Assembly: GCA_942490855.1 (NCBI GenBank)
Contig: CALNYS010000002.1
Span: 1 to 64,000 of the forward strand
Reading direction: 5' to 3'
DNA: 64,000 nucleotides
Source of the DNA: CALNYS01 sp942490855
Lineage (GTDB): Bacteria; Planctomycetota; Phycisphaerae; Phycisphaerales; UBA1924
Shown: positions 16,339-24,633 of the stretch, in pieces
How the letters are laid out: each line of letters starts with the position of its first letter
Position numbering within the stretch: position 1 is the stretch's first letter
The notes under the pieces: model-generated
The model's input: only the letters and a program-made list of their open reading frames with translations
What the model was told of the DNA's origin: nothing
Database searches by the model: none
Position numbers and translations under genes: made by a program

Positions 16339-17043
16339 ATGAAGTCCGTACTTTCTTGCGCTGCCGTTGCGTGCAGCGGGACGCTCGCCATGGGCGGCGT
16401 CATCACAACCGATTTTTCCGGCTTTTCGAACGGCGCCAACGTGGAAGGGACCACGTTCAACGCCGGCACGCTCGCCGAGTTCATCGCGACCTCGGGCGGG
16501 AACAACCAGGGCCTGCGCATCTTTGACACCACCCCCGGCGGGCCCAACGCCGGCGGGCCCGACCCCGACCTGCTCGTCCCCGGCTTCGGCAACGCCCTGA
16601 TCCTGCAGGACAACACCGGCGTCACCCCGAACGACGCCGACGAGGGCGGCGTGATCAGCTTCGATTTCACCAGCGCCGTGAGCCTCGTGTCGATCGACCT
16701 CATCGACTTCAACGGCTCGAGCGCGTCCGTCTTCATCCTCACCGACACCCAGGGCGACACCCGCGAGTTCTTCGTCCCCGACGACTGGACCGGGGAACCC
16801 GGCGTCAACGGCGCCGACGGCTACGGCACCCTGTTCTTCGACCAGAACAACCAGGCCGGGTTCATGGGCAACCTCGCGACGTACTCCGATACCGGCGCCT
16901 TCGACATCGACGATGTCATCTCGATCGACTTCAACCTCGGCGGCTCGGCGGCGCTCGACACCCTCGTCGTGATCCCCGCCCCCGGCGCGACCGCGGTGCT
17001 CCTCGCGGGCGGGGCCCTCGCCGCGTCCCGGCGTCGGCGCTGA
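16339..17043 (+). CDS. Secreted PEP-CTERM-like protein, tandem duplicate 1
   Basis: A 234-residue protein preceded by GAGGGG. A short signal peptide (1-20) ends at AMGGV. The body is a beta-sandwich-like, Asp/Asn-rich domain, and the C-terminus is PAPGATAVLLAGGALAASRR plus more basic residues, the PEP-CTERM-like sorting form. It is closely similar to the next gene, with DFSGFSNGANVEGTTFNAGT and LRIFDTTPGG identical in both. A surface or matrix protein is inferred; no enzymatic motif is visible. Confidence 0.75.
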   Translation: MKSVLSCAAVACSGTLAMGGVITTDFSGFSNGANVEGTTFNAGTLAEFIATSGGNNQGLRIFDTTPGGPNAGGPDPDLLVPGFGNALILQDNTGVTPNDADEGGVISFDFTSAVSLVSIDLIDFNGSSASVFILTDTQGDTREFFVPDDWTGEPGVNGADGYGTLFFDQNNQAGFMGNLATYSDTGAFDIDDVISIDFNLGGSAALDTLVVIPAPGATAVLLAGGALAASRRRR

Positions 17044-17094
17044 GGCGACCCGAGCACGTGTAACCATTCGGGCGGATTTCTCCTCCCGGCCGAG

Positions 17095-17125
17095 AGGCCG
17101 TCGCGTCCCGCGCGGCGGCCTTTTT
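17095..17125 (+). terminator. Rho-independent terminator
   Basis: A GC-rich stem (AGGCCG...CGGCGGCCT, imperfect in the lower half) around a short loop is followed by TTTTT. It separates the tandem duplicates. Confidence 0.7.
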
Positions 17126-17308
17126 CGTGCGCACGCGCAGGTTACGGGACGAACCGCCGCGCAATCCTCTGTTTAGCAGCTATTTACAACGAAAATAGGG
17201 CGCATTTTTCTTGCGGTCTCGCCCGGGCATGAGAGACTTGCCGCGAAGAGAGCCGCCCCGGGTGTGTGTCGCCCCGCGCGGCGGGCTTCTCCTCGACGGA
17301 GACGAGAG

Positions 17309-18049
17309 ATGTACAGGCTTTTCAGCGCGGTGATCGCCGCGGCCGCCGGCTCGGCCGCGATGGGCGGGACCATCACCACGGACTTCAGCGGGTTCTCCAA
17401 CGGGGCGAACGTCGAAGGGACCACCTTCAACGCGGGCACGCTCGCGGAGTTCGTCGCGACCTCCAGCGGGGACAACCGCGGCCTGCGCATCTTCGACACG
17501 ACGCCTGGCGGCGTGAACCAGAACCACGGCGACAACGACCTGCTCCTCCCCGGCTACGGCAACGCGCTGATCCTCCAGGACAAGCACAACGCCGGGTCGC
17601 AGCCCAACGACGCCAGCGAGGGCGGCACGATCCACTTCGCGTTCGTCGTCGCGACCCAGCTCGTCTCGATCGACCTCATCGACATCGACCGGGGCGCGCG
17701 CACGACCATCACGCTCACCGACAGCGAGGGCGACTCGCGCGTCTTCAACGTGCCCAACAACTGGACCGGCGAACGCGGGAACCAGGGCTCCACCGGCGTC
17801 GGCACGCTCGACTTCGCGACGAACAACCAGGTCGGTTTCAAGAGCAACGTCGCGACGTTCAGCGACACCGGCCTCTTCGATCTCGCCGGCGTCGTCTCGA
17901 TGGACATCTACTTCCGCGGGTCGGCCGCGCTCGACAACCTCATCGCCGACGCCCCCAACCCCGGGCCGATGGTCCCGCTCCCCGCCCCCGCGATGCTGGG
18001 CCTCGCGGGCCTCGGGCTCGTCGGAGGCGCCCGACGCCGAACGAACTAA
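17309..18049 (+). CDS. Secreted PEP-CTERM-like protein, tandem duplicate 2
   Basis: A 246-residue protein from the ATG at 17309 (upstream GACGGAGACGAGAG is purine-rich); in-frame codons upstream of it are not conserved. Signal peptide 1-19, then a body strongly similar to the preceding gene and a tail PLPAPAMLGLAGLGLVGG with RRR. The two copies share long identical runs in their first 70 residues but differ more in the middle, so they are a fairly recent duplication that has begun to diverge. A terminator lies on each side, so they are expressed separately. Confidence 0.75.
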   Translation: MYRLFSAVIAAAAGSAAMGGTITTDFSGFSNGANVEGTTFNAGTLAEFVATSSGDNRGLRIFDTTPGGVNQNHGDNDLLLPGYGNALILQDKHNAGSQPNDASEGGTIHFAFVVATQLVSIDLIDIDRGARTTITLTDSEGDSRVFNVPNNWTGERGNQGSTGVGTLDFATNNQVGFKSNVATFSDTGLFDLAGVVSMDIYFRGSAALDNLIADAPNPGPMVPLPAPAMLGLAGLGLVGGARRRTN

Positions 18050-18078
18050 TGCGGCGCTAGGAGAGAGTGACGCACCAC

Positions 18079-18119
18079 AAGCAGGGCCCTCGGGAGGGGG
18101 CTCTGCTTGTTTCGTTTTT
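18079..18119 (+). terminator. Rho-independent terminator of the second duplicate
   Basis: An 11-bp stem (AAGCAGGGCCC with GGGCTCTGCTT) with an eight-base loop, followed by an interrupted T tract (TGTTTCGTTTTT). Confidence 0.8.
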
Positions 18120-18141
18120 GGCGCAAACAACAAGCCAAAAC

Positions 18142-18176
18142 GAAAAACCGCACGCCGAGAGGGCCCCGGCGTGCGG
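18142..18176 (-). terminator. Rho-independent terminator of the 18229-18945 gene
   Basis: On the minus strand CCGCACGCCG pairs with CGGCGTGCGG (18148-18157 and 18167-18176) and is followed by TTTTTC. It lies back to back with the plus-strand terminator of the facing gene. Confidence 0.8.
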
Positions 18177-18228
18177 CTGCTAGTGACTGTGCCGCGCGGT
18201 CGCGCAGCGAGAGAGATCCCGCGCGGGC

Positions 18229-18945
18229 TTAGCGCCTGCGACGACGCGCGGTGGCGAGACCCGCCACGCCGATCAGCGCCGCCGAGCCGGGCGCCGGCAC
18301 CGAACGGATCGTGAGGTTGTCCACCTGGATGTCAAAGTTCGTGAACCCGTAGAAGAACCCGGGGACGAACGTCGTGAAGTGAACGGAGTCCACGCTCTGG
18401 AGCACGCTGGTGAAGGTGCGGTCGGCGGGGAGGATGGGCTCGAAGGTGTTGGGGTCCTCGTCGCCGTAGCCGCCCCAGCCCCCTGGGAGGTCGGCCGAGA
18501 ACGGGTCGAGGATCGTGGCGGAGTAGGTGTTCCACTCGCCGTCGCCACCGATTTCCGCCGAGCGCAGCAGCCCGATGTTGAGCCAGACGCTGGTGTAGGG
18601 GTACCCGTTGGTGTTGGTGTTGTCGCGGAACTCGACGATGAGATCACGCGGCACCTCGCCGTTAAAGAACGCGATGCTGTTGACCCGGATGTCGACGGAC
18701 ACCTCGAACGCGCCGTAGCGGGTGAGGTCGCCCAGCCAGTCGGCGTTGGTCTCGTTGCGGATGTCGGCGCCGAAGACGTCGATCAGGTTGCCGTGCAGGT
18801 TCGCCCCGGGGTTCCCCCCCGCCGCGTCGATGGTCTCACGCCCCGAGATAGACCAGCCCTCGAGCCCGTTGTCGAAGGTGGTGATCGCACCGTGAGCAGC
18901 GCCCGCGACGACCAGGATGCTCAGAACTGACGTGACCTTGAGCAT
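18229..18945 (-). CDS. Secreted PEP-CTERM-like protein with carbohydrate-binding-like body
   Basis: A 238-residue protein from the ATG at 18945, preceded by GGGAGGAAG. Signal peptide 1-20. TTFDNGLEGWSISG near residue 22 is the kind of strand that opens laminin-G-like or CBM-like beta-sandwich domains, and DRTFTSVLQSVDSVHFTTF with a VDNLTI near the end is typical of their last strands. The tail is SVPAPGSAALIGVAGLATAR plus basic residues. It is probably an exported binding or structural protein. Not closely related to the duplicates upstream. Confidence 0.7.
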   Translation of the reverse strand: MLKVTSVLSILVVAGAAHGAITTFDNGLEGWSISGRETIDAAGGNPGANLHGNLIDVFGADIRNETNADWLGDLTRYGAFEVSVDIRVNSIAFFNGEVPRDLIVEFRDNTNTNGYPYTSVWLNIGLLRSAEIGGDGEWNTYSATILDPFSADLPGGWGGYGDEDPNTFEPILPADRTFTSVLQSVDSVHFTTFVPGFFYGFTNFDIQVDNLTIRSVPAPGSAALIGVAGLATARRRRR

Positions 18946-19062
18946 GGTTCTTCCTCCCAATGAGGCCCCCTCCCCGGGGGCCCGTGTCTCCCCGGCCGGA
19001 CGGAACCGAATCCGTCGGCCCGGAAATCGGACGGTACGGGGAGGCCGGGATGATTACAAGGA

Positions 19063-19109
19063 AGTTTCCCGGAAATAATACGGAAACTCCCCGGGCCCTC
19101 CCGTATACT
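19063..19109 (+). promoter_or_regulatory. Predicted promoter and palindromic operator of the 19188-20405 gene
   Basis: AGTTTCC at 19063-19069 and GGAAACT at 19082-19088 form a perfect inverted repeat with a 12-nt spacer, containing an inner TTTCC-C-GGAAA palindrome. A consensus -10 element TATACT follows at 19104-19109, which places the -35 region inside the right half of the repeat. The paralogous gene at 7214-8440 has the same layout. Confidence 0.55.
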
Positions 19110-19187
19110 CTCCTACGACGATGCGGACACCCCGCCGGGCGGGCCCCCCCCTGCCAGCGCTGGACCGCCATCCCGGAGCGAACCCCC

Positions 19188-20405
19188 GTGTCCCAGCCGG
19201 TGAAAGACGATCTCGAGGTCCGGATCACCCGGGCCGGGCAGCGCCTGCTCGACGGGTTCCAGCACGCGATGAACGAGCTGCCCGAGGCCTCCGCCGGCCC
19301 GCAGCGCCTCGCGACGCGCCTGGGCGTGGACAAGGTCCTCGCGAGCCGGCTCCTCAAAGCGCTCCGCACCCCCGACCCCCTCGCGGTGATCCATCGCATG
19401 CCGGGCCCCGACCCGCTGCGCCGCGTCGCCGCCTCGCTCGAACAGGCCGGCGTCTCGGCGGCGCACGTCGCGGAAGTAAGCGCGGCGATCGAGGGGTACG
19501 ACGAGGTCATCAAGCGCGACGCCGGCGACATCAGCGGGCTCCAGGCAATCCTCAGCGCCTGGGTCCCCGAAGCCAAGCGAGACTTCGAAGGGCGACGCCT
19601 CCAGGCGATGTACCGCGCCGTCAGCCAGCTCAAGGGAGCGTCGGTCGATGTCTACGCCGACACCGTCTTCTTCACCCCGAGCCCCGACGGCGAGACCATC
19701 GACGTCGTGTGGATCAAAGCGCTCGTCAACCTCGTGCGCCTGCGCCCGGGCGCGGTCGTCAAGCTCACGTCGCACCGCGCGGTGGAAGAAGACGGCGCAA
19801 GCCGCGCGCCCAAAGCGCTCGACGGCTCGCCGATCACGGACCTCTCCGCCTCGCTGCTCAGTAAGTTCTGCTCGCCCGTGACGCCGCGCATCAGCGTGCG
19901 CCTCGCCGGCGAGCAGATGCACTACATCCTCGAAGACGACGTCTTCGGCTCCCACGCGTCGGCGACGATCGTCACGTGCGAAACGAACACCGGCGAGCTC
20001 CCGCGCTACGTCGATCCCGCGAAGAACCGGCTGGCGTGGGCGTCATCGGAGCCCTCGGTCCCCGCGAAACTGATGCAGTTCGATTGCTTCGTCCACGAGG
20101 ACCTCTGGGGCGGGTCGGCGCCGGGGGTGCGGGTGTACGACACCGCGATCGGCGGGATCGCGGACGTGAACGATCCGGCGCGCGAGATCGACCGGCTCGA
20201 TGTCTCCGCGGTGTGCGAGTCGCTCGGGCGCGGGCTCGGGCGGGCGCGCTCCGACGCGGTGCCCGACTACCACGCGATGGTCGAACACGTGCGCGCCGCG
20301 CGGGGCTGGGACCCGGCGCCGTACCTCGGCTACCGCGTCGTGCAGGAGCACCCTCTGTACGGTTCGCAGACGGCGCTGACGTTCCGGACAGTTGGACGCG
20401 GGTAG
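19188..20405 (+). CDS. Unknown protein, paralogue of the product of 7214-8440; HTH-like N-terminus
   Basis: A 405-residue protein from GTG 19188, preceded by GGAG at nine bases; the longer frame from 18960 would run through the promoter and is rejected. No signal peptide or membrane helix. QRLATRLGVDKVLASRLLKA at about residues 39-58 looks like a helix-turn-helix, followed by an HRMPGPDPLRR link and an alpha/beta domain of unknown type. It aligns end to end with the 7214-8440 product at moderate identity. A transcriptional regulator of its own promoter is inferred. No enzyme motif is visible. Confidence 0.7.
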   Translation: MSQPVKDDLEVRITRAGQRLLDGFQHAMNELPEASAGPQRLATRLGVDKVLASRLLKALRTPDPLAVIHRMPGPDPLRRVAASLEQAGVSAAHVAEVSAAIEGYDEVIKRDAGDISGLQAILSAWVPEAKRDFEGRRLQAMYRAVSQLKGASVDVYADTVFFTPSPDGETIDVVWIKALVNLVRLRPGAVVKLTSHRAVEEDGASRAPKALDGSPITDLSASLLSKFCSPVTPRISVRLAGEQMHYILEDDVFGSHASATIVTCETNTGELPRYVDPAKNRLAWASSEPSVPAKLMQFDCFVHEDLWGGSAPGVRVYDTAIGGIADVNDPAREIDRLDVSAVCESLGRGLGRARSDAVPDYHAMVEHVRAARGWDPAPYLGYRVVQEHPLYGSQTALTFRTVGRG

Positions 20406-20440
20406 CACGCACTCGTCGCGCGCACTCTGACTCCGGGCGC

Positions 20441-20558
20441 CACTACTCGCCGCCTCGCGGCGCAGTAGTGCCGGGTGCCCCGACCCGCCGCTACGCGGCG
20501 CGTCGGGCGATCAGCGGCAGACCCGACGCGCTCCTGTGGAGCGGGTCGGGGCACCCGG
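20441..20558. repeat. Nested inverted-repeat element
   Basis: Three stems occupy the gap between convergent genes. CACTACT-CGCCGC pairs with GCGGCG-C-AGTAGTG at 20441-20470. A perfect 18-bp repeat pairs 20471-20488 (CCGGGTGCCCCGACCCGC) with 20541-20558. Inside its loop GCGCGTCGGG (about 20499-20508) pairs with CCCGACGCGC (about 20522-20531). Transcribed, it would fold into a branched structure. It may be a dispersed repeat or a structured RNA; a plain terminator is unlikely because there is no T tract on the exit side. Confidence 0.6.
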
Positions 20559-20580
20559 AAAAAAAGCTCCTGGAAATCGC

Positions 20581-21126
20581 TTAGTCGTACCACTCGAGCG
20601 CGCCCGCGCAGCGCAGTTGCCGCACGCGCGCTTTAAGTGACGCCTTCCCGTTCGCTTCCGCGTCCTCAACCGCCTCCCCCACCCACCCGCGGATCGCCGG
20701 CGTGTCGCACGCGAGGCGCGCCAGCACGCTCAGCGCCCAGGCGCGCACAAAGGGACGCTCGTGCTCAAGGTCCGCGCGAAGCGCTTTCGCGAGCCGCTTC
20801 CGTCCCGCGGCGTCGAGCCCGCCGACCGCCCGATCGAGACACTGGATGACATGCAGGCGGGCGTCGGGATGAACGGCGTTCGGCAAGAGCCCGACGAGGC
20901 GTGCCGCGTGGGCCGACGCCCCGGCGGCGTCCTTGCGGAACCGGCGCAGCAGCAACCACGTCGCGGCGACGGACTCCATCTCGCTCGTGGGCGCCTCCGC
21001 GACGGCGAACACCGAGTCGAGGTACCCCGCGTCCCCCTCGTGCTCGAGGGCGAGTGCTTCGAGGGGGAGCGTGTCTTTGCCGTCGAAGGCGGCGCAGGTC
21101 TGTCGGAGGGTGGGCACCGGGGACAT
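20581..21126 (-). CDS. HEAT-like helical repeat protein, unknown function
   Basis: A 181-residue all-alpha protein from the ATG at 21126. The second half has repeated helix pairs (RKRLAKALRADLEHERPFVR, AWALSVLARLACDTPAIRGW) typical of HEAT or armadillo-like folds, without enzyme motifs. The much longer open frame continuing upstream on this strand is the shadow of pyrC. It stands alone between the inverted-repeat element and the divergent pyrC; 66 nt separate the two starts, which must hold both promoters. Confidence 0.7.
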   Translation of the reverse strand: MSPVPTLRQTCAAFDGKDTLPLEALALEHEGDAGYLDSVFAVAEAPTSEMESVAATWLLLRRFRKDAAGASAHAARLVGLLPNAVHPDARLHVIQCLDRAVGGLDAAGRKRLAKALRADLEHERPFVRAWALSVLARLACDTPAIRGWVGEAVEDAEANGKASLKARVRQLRCAGALEWYD

Positions 21127-21192
21127 CCTTAAAGAGTACGGAGACGACGAGCCGCGGCGAAACGTGCGGCGGTGATGGGATACTCTCCCCCC

Positions 21193-22495
21193 ATGCCTAC
21201 CCTCCTCCTCGCCAACGGTCGCGTTATTGATCCCTCGTCTGGCCTCGATCAGGTCACCGACGTCCTGCTTGAGGGCGGGCGTGTCGCCTCGATCGGGGCG
21301 GATATGACGCAGCCGCCGGGGGCCGAGCGGGTAGATTGCTCGGGGCTGATCGTGGCGCCGGGGCTGATCGACCCGCACGTCCACCTCCGCGAGCCGGGGG
21401 GCGAGCACAAGGAGACGATCGCGTCGGGCACGGCCGCGGCCGCGGCCGGCGGGTTCACCAGCGTCTGCTGCATGCCCAACACGACCCCCGCGCTGGATTC
21501 GCCCGAGATGATCGACGCGGTGCGCGCGCGCACCAAGGCGACCGGCGCCTGCCGGGTGTTCGTGGTCGGCGCGATGACCGTCGGGCGTCAGGGCGAGCGG
21601 CTGTGCGAGATCGGGCTGATGAGCGAGCGCGGCGCCGTGGCGTTTTCCGATGACGGGGACGTCGTCGAGTCGGCGGCGGTGATGCTCGCGGGCCTGCGCG
21701 CGATTGCGCGCACCGGCAAGGTGATGATGCAGCACTGCCAGGACGTCACGCTCACCCGCGGCAGCGTGATGAACAGCGGCCCGACGTCGGCGCGGCTCGG
21801 GCTGACGGGGTGGCCGGCGATCGCGGAGGAAATCATTATCGAACGCGACGTGCGGCTCGCGGCCGCGGCCGGCTGCCGGTACCACGTGCAGCACCTGTCG
21901 GCGGCGGGGTCGGTCGAGATCGTGCGCGCAGCGCGGGAGGTCCACGGAGAGCTCATCACCGCGGAGGCCTCCCCCCACCACCTGCTGCTGACGGACGAGG
22001 CGTGCGAGGGGTTCAACACGCTGGCGAAGATGAACCCGCCGTTGCGGAGCGCCGACGACGTCGAGGCGGTGGTCGCGGGGGTGGTGGACGGGACGATCAC
22101 GGTGCTGGCGACAGACCATGCGCCGCACGCGCCGGAGGAGAAGGCGCTGGACTTCGAGTCGGCGCCCTTCGGGATCATCGGGCTGGAGACGGCGCTGGCG
22201 CTGTACGCCGAGGCGCTGGTGCGTCCGGGGCACATCGGGTGGCACCGGCTGATCGAGCTGATGACGGTGAACCCGGCGCGGCTGTGCGGGCTCGACGCGA
22301 TGGGGCTGGGGCGTCTGGAGGCGGGCGGGCCGGGCGACGTGACCCTGATCGACCCCGAGCACGAGTGGACGATCGGCGAGGAGGACCTGGCTGGGAAGAG
22401 CCGGAACACCCCATTCCTCGGGCGGACGGTGAAGGGTCGGGCGGTGCGGACGCTGGTGGCGGGGCGGACGGTGTGGGAGCTGGGCGCGGGTCTGA
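21193..22495 (+). CDS. pyrC: Dihydroorotase, run-on reading frame at 3' end as sequenced
   Basis: A class I dihydroorotase catalysing ring closure of carbamoyl-aspartate in pyrimidine synthesis. DPHVHLREPG near residue 58 provides the first two zinc His, HHLLLTDEAC and TDHAPHAPEEK near 308-318 the later His and the catalytic Asp. The ORF should end near residue 434 but stays open to 23046, running 280 nt into rpsB in another frame. Adding one GC in GGGCGCGGG at 22482-22490 gives ...GARV-stop with the TGA at 22493-22495, the normal family length. I give that corrected end. Start ATG at 21193. Confidence 0.88.
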
Positions 22496-22766
22496 GCGGG
22501 CTTTTTGGGCTCGCTGGCCCCCACGGGGATGTGCTGGCGGGCTGGTCATGGCACTTTGGGCGGGGATGCGTTATTCTTCGGGTCTGTCCGGGGCTCCCCG
22601 GGCGGCGGCGTGCGGGCGTGTGGGACGCTCCGCGGCCGATTGTTCCCTCCAGATTTGGCCCGGTTTCGGCCGGGTCGTTCCCCGAAGCTCGCCCCGCGGC
22701 GTGCAGGCGTGTTGGTCCCACCGACGCTTGCGAGCCGGCGACGCTGTACGTGAAAGAGAGCCACTC
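22496..22766 (+). promoter_or_regulatory. rpsB-tsf leader and probable promoter
   Basis: This 271-nt stretch between pyrC and rpsB has a possible -10 element TATTCT at 22572-22577, preceded by a weak TGGCAC. The remaining 190 nt are GC-rich with several complementary blocks (for example GGCCCGG and CCGGGTC near 22661-22680) and could form a leader structure. In several bacteria S2 represses its own leader; whether that holds here is untested. Confidence 0.4.
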
Positions 22767-23636
22767 ATGGCTGACAATTCGCTTGTTCAGGATCTCATCG
22801 AGGCCGGTGTTCACTTCGGCCAGCGCACCAGCAACTGGAACCCGAAGATGTCGCGTTACATCTACGGGACGCGCGGCGGGATCCACATCATCGATATCAA
22901 AGAGACGATCAAGGGCCTGCTGCTGTCGAAGCGCTTCCTGCAGAAGGTGGTCGCCGACGGCAAGGACGTGTGCTTCATCGGCACCAAGCAGCAGGCGAAG
23001 GTCGTGCTCGACGAGCGCATCCCCGTCGCGAAGATGCACCGCGTGACCGAGCGTTGGCTCGGCGGCACGCTGACGAACTTCCGCACGATTCGCTCGCGCC
23101 TCAAGCGTCTTGAGGAGCTCGAAGCGATCGAGGAGAAGGACAACTTCCAGAGCTACTCCAAGAAGATGGAATCCCGTCTTCGTCGTGAGATGCGGAAGAT
23201 CCACCGGAACCTCGACGGCATCCGCCAGATGAGCAAGCTGCCCGGCGCGCTGGTCGTGATCGACGCGCGCCGCGAGGTCAACGCGATCCGCGAGGCCCAG
23301 AAGCTGGGCATCCCGGTCGTGTGCCTGCTCGACACCGACGCCGACCCGGACCTCGCGGACATCGCGATCCCCGGCAACGACGACTCGATGCGTTCGATCG
23401 ACGTGATCGTGCGTGAGCTGATCGCGGCGATCAACGACGGGCGTCAGGCCCGCTCGGTGCGCAGCGAGGGCGCCGACGACGCCGAGCAGGGCGCGGCGGG
23501 CGAGCCGCAGCGCCGACGCTCGAGCCGTTCCCAGTTCCGCGCGGACGAGGCGGGCGCGACGCCCGGCGCCGAGACCGCCCCGGAAGCCGGCGCCGCGGAC
23601 GCCCCGGTCCCGACCGCCCCGTCGACCGGCGGCTGA
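22767..23636 (+). CDS. rpsB: 30S ribosomal protein S2
   Basis: A 289-residue S2. LIEAGVHFGQRTSNWNPKM at the N-terminus, YIYGTRGGIHIIDIKET, ERWLGGTLTNFRTIRSRLKR near residue 95, and the later PVVCLLDTDADPD with IAIPGNDDSMRSI are diagnostic. The C-terminus has an extra 50-residue Ala/Glu/Gly-rich low-complexity tail beyond the E. coli length. Start ATG at 22767 after AAAGAGAG. It is followed by tsf, the usual order. Confidence 0.97.
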   Translation: MADNSLVQDLIEAGVHFGQRTSNWNPKMSRYIYGTRGGIHIIDIKETIKGLLLSKRFLQKVVADGKDVCFIGTKQQAKVVLDERIPVAKMHRVTERWLGGTLTNFRTIRSRLKRLEELEAIEEKDNFQSYSKKMESRLRREMRKIHRNLDGIRQMSKLPGALVVIDARREVNAIREAQKLGIPVVCLLDTDADPDLADIAIPGNDDSMRSIDVIVRELIAAINDGRQARSVRSEGADDAEQGAAGEPQRRRSSRSQFRADEAGATPGAETAPEAGAADAPVPTAPSTGG

Positions 23637-23757
23637 GCGGGACCTGCAGAGACCGACGCGGGCGGTGTTCGCCCGAGACAACGAACGACGTGAGCCACAC
23701 GCCGGGGGTGTTTGTCCCCGGCTTCCCTGAGCAAACGAGAAGCGGAGAACGATCGCG

Positions 23758-24576
23758 ATGGCGGAGATCAGCGCGAAAGACGTGATGGCCCTGCGGAACC
23801 GCACCGGCCTTGGCATGATGGACTGCAAAAAGGCGCTCAAGGAGGCCGGCGGAGACGTCGACGCCGCCGAGGACGACCTCCGCAAGAAGCTCAAGGGCAA
23901 GATGGACGCTCGCACCGAGCGTGCTGCCGGCGAAGGCTGCATCGCGATTGTCGTCTCGGACGACGAGCGCGCCGCGGCGATCGTCGAGTTCCGCGCGGAG
24001 ACGGACTTCACCGCTCGCAACGAGAACTTCTTGAACGCGGCCGGCGAGATCGCCAAGCTCGCGCTCGAGCTGCCCTCGGGCGAGATCACCGAGCCGTCGG
24101 AAGCGATGACCGCGATCATCGACAACGTGCGCATCACCACCGGTGAGAACGCCAGCTTCGCGCGTGGGCACAAGCTCGCGGGCGAGGGCACGGGCGCGTT
24201 CGGCATGTACCTGCACCACGACGGCAAGACCGGCGTGCTCGTGCAGGGCAGCGGCGACGTGTCCACCGACACGCTCCGCGACATCGCGATGCACTGCGCC
24301 GCGGTGACGCCCCGACCGCTGGGCGTGAACAAGGACTCCATCCCCGCCGACAAGGTGGAGAAGGAGCGCAAGTTCGCGCTCGAGCAGGCGATGGAGAGCG
24401 GCAAGCCGCAGGAGATCGCCGAGATGATGGTCGAGGGCAAGATGCGGAAGTTCTATGAGGAGGTCGCTCTGGTCGAGCAGCCCTTCATCAAGGACCCCGA
24501 CAAGCGCATCAAGGACCTGCTCAAGGGCGGGGACATCGTCGCGTTCGAGCGCTGGACGCTCGGCGAAGAGTCGTAA
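23758..24576 (+). CDS. tsf: Elongation factor Ts
   Basis: A 272-residue EF-Ts, the guanine nucleotide exchange factor for EF-Tu. RNRTGLGMMDCKKALKEAGG near residue 18 is the N-terminal domain signature, and ETDFTARNEN near 82 is the conserved core motif. The C-terminal coiled segment ends in FERWTLGEES. It lies 121 nt after rpsB in the same operon and is followed by a strong terminator. Confidence 0.97.
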   Translation: MAEISAKDVMALRNRTGLGMMDCKKALKEAGGDVDAAEDDLRKKLKGKMDARTERAAGEGCIAIVVSDDERAAAIVEFRAETDFTARNENFLNAAGEIAKLALELPSGEITEPSEAMTAIIDNVRITTGENASFARGHKLAGEGTGAFGMYLHHDGKTGVLVQGSGDVSTDTLRDIAMHCAAVTPRPLGVNKDSIPADKVEKERKFALEQAMESGKPQEIAEMMVEGKMRKFYEEVALVEQPFIKDPDKRIKDLLKGGDIVAFERWTLGEES

Positions 24577-24600
24577 GCCCCCCCTACCGCATGACTTCAC

Positions 24601-24633
24601 AGGCCCGCGTCTTCGGACGCGGGCCTTTTTTTT
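24601..24633 (+). terminator. Rho-independent terminator of rpsB-tsf
   Basis: AGGCCCGCGTC pairs with GACGCGGGCCT around a TTCG tetraloop and is followed by eight Ts. Confidence 0.93.

Noticed and set aside
18960..19187. 76-codon upstream extension of the paralogue gene at 19188
   Set aside because: It runs through the promoter and palindrome; the GTG at 19188 has a ribosome binding site and matches the paralogue's length.
20581..22524. 647-codon frame extending the HEAT-like gene across pyrC
   Set aside because: Only the last 181 codons from 21126 look like a protein; the rest is antisense to pyrC.
21588..24440. 950-codon open frame antisense to pyrC, rpsB and tsf
   Set aside because: It lies opposite three conserved genes and has no recognisable domain.
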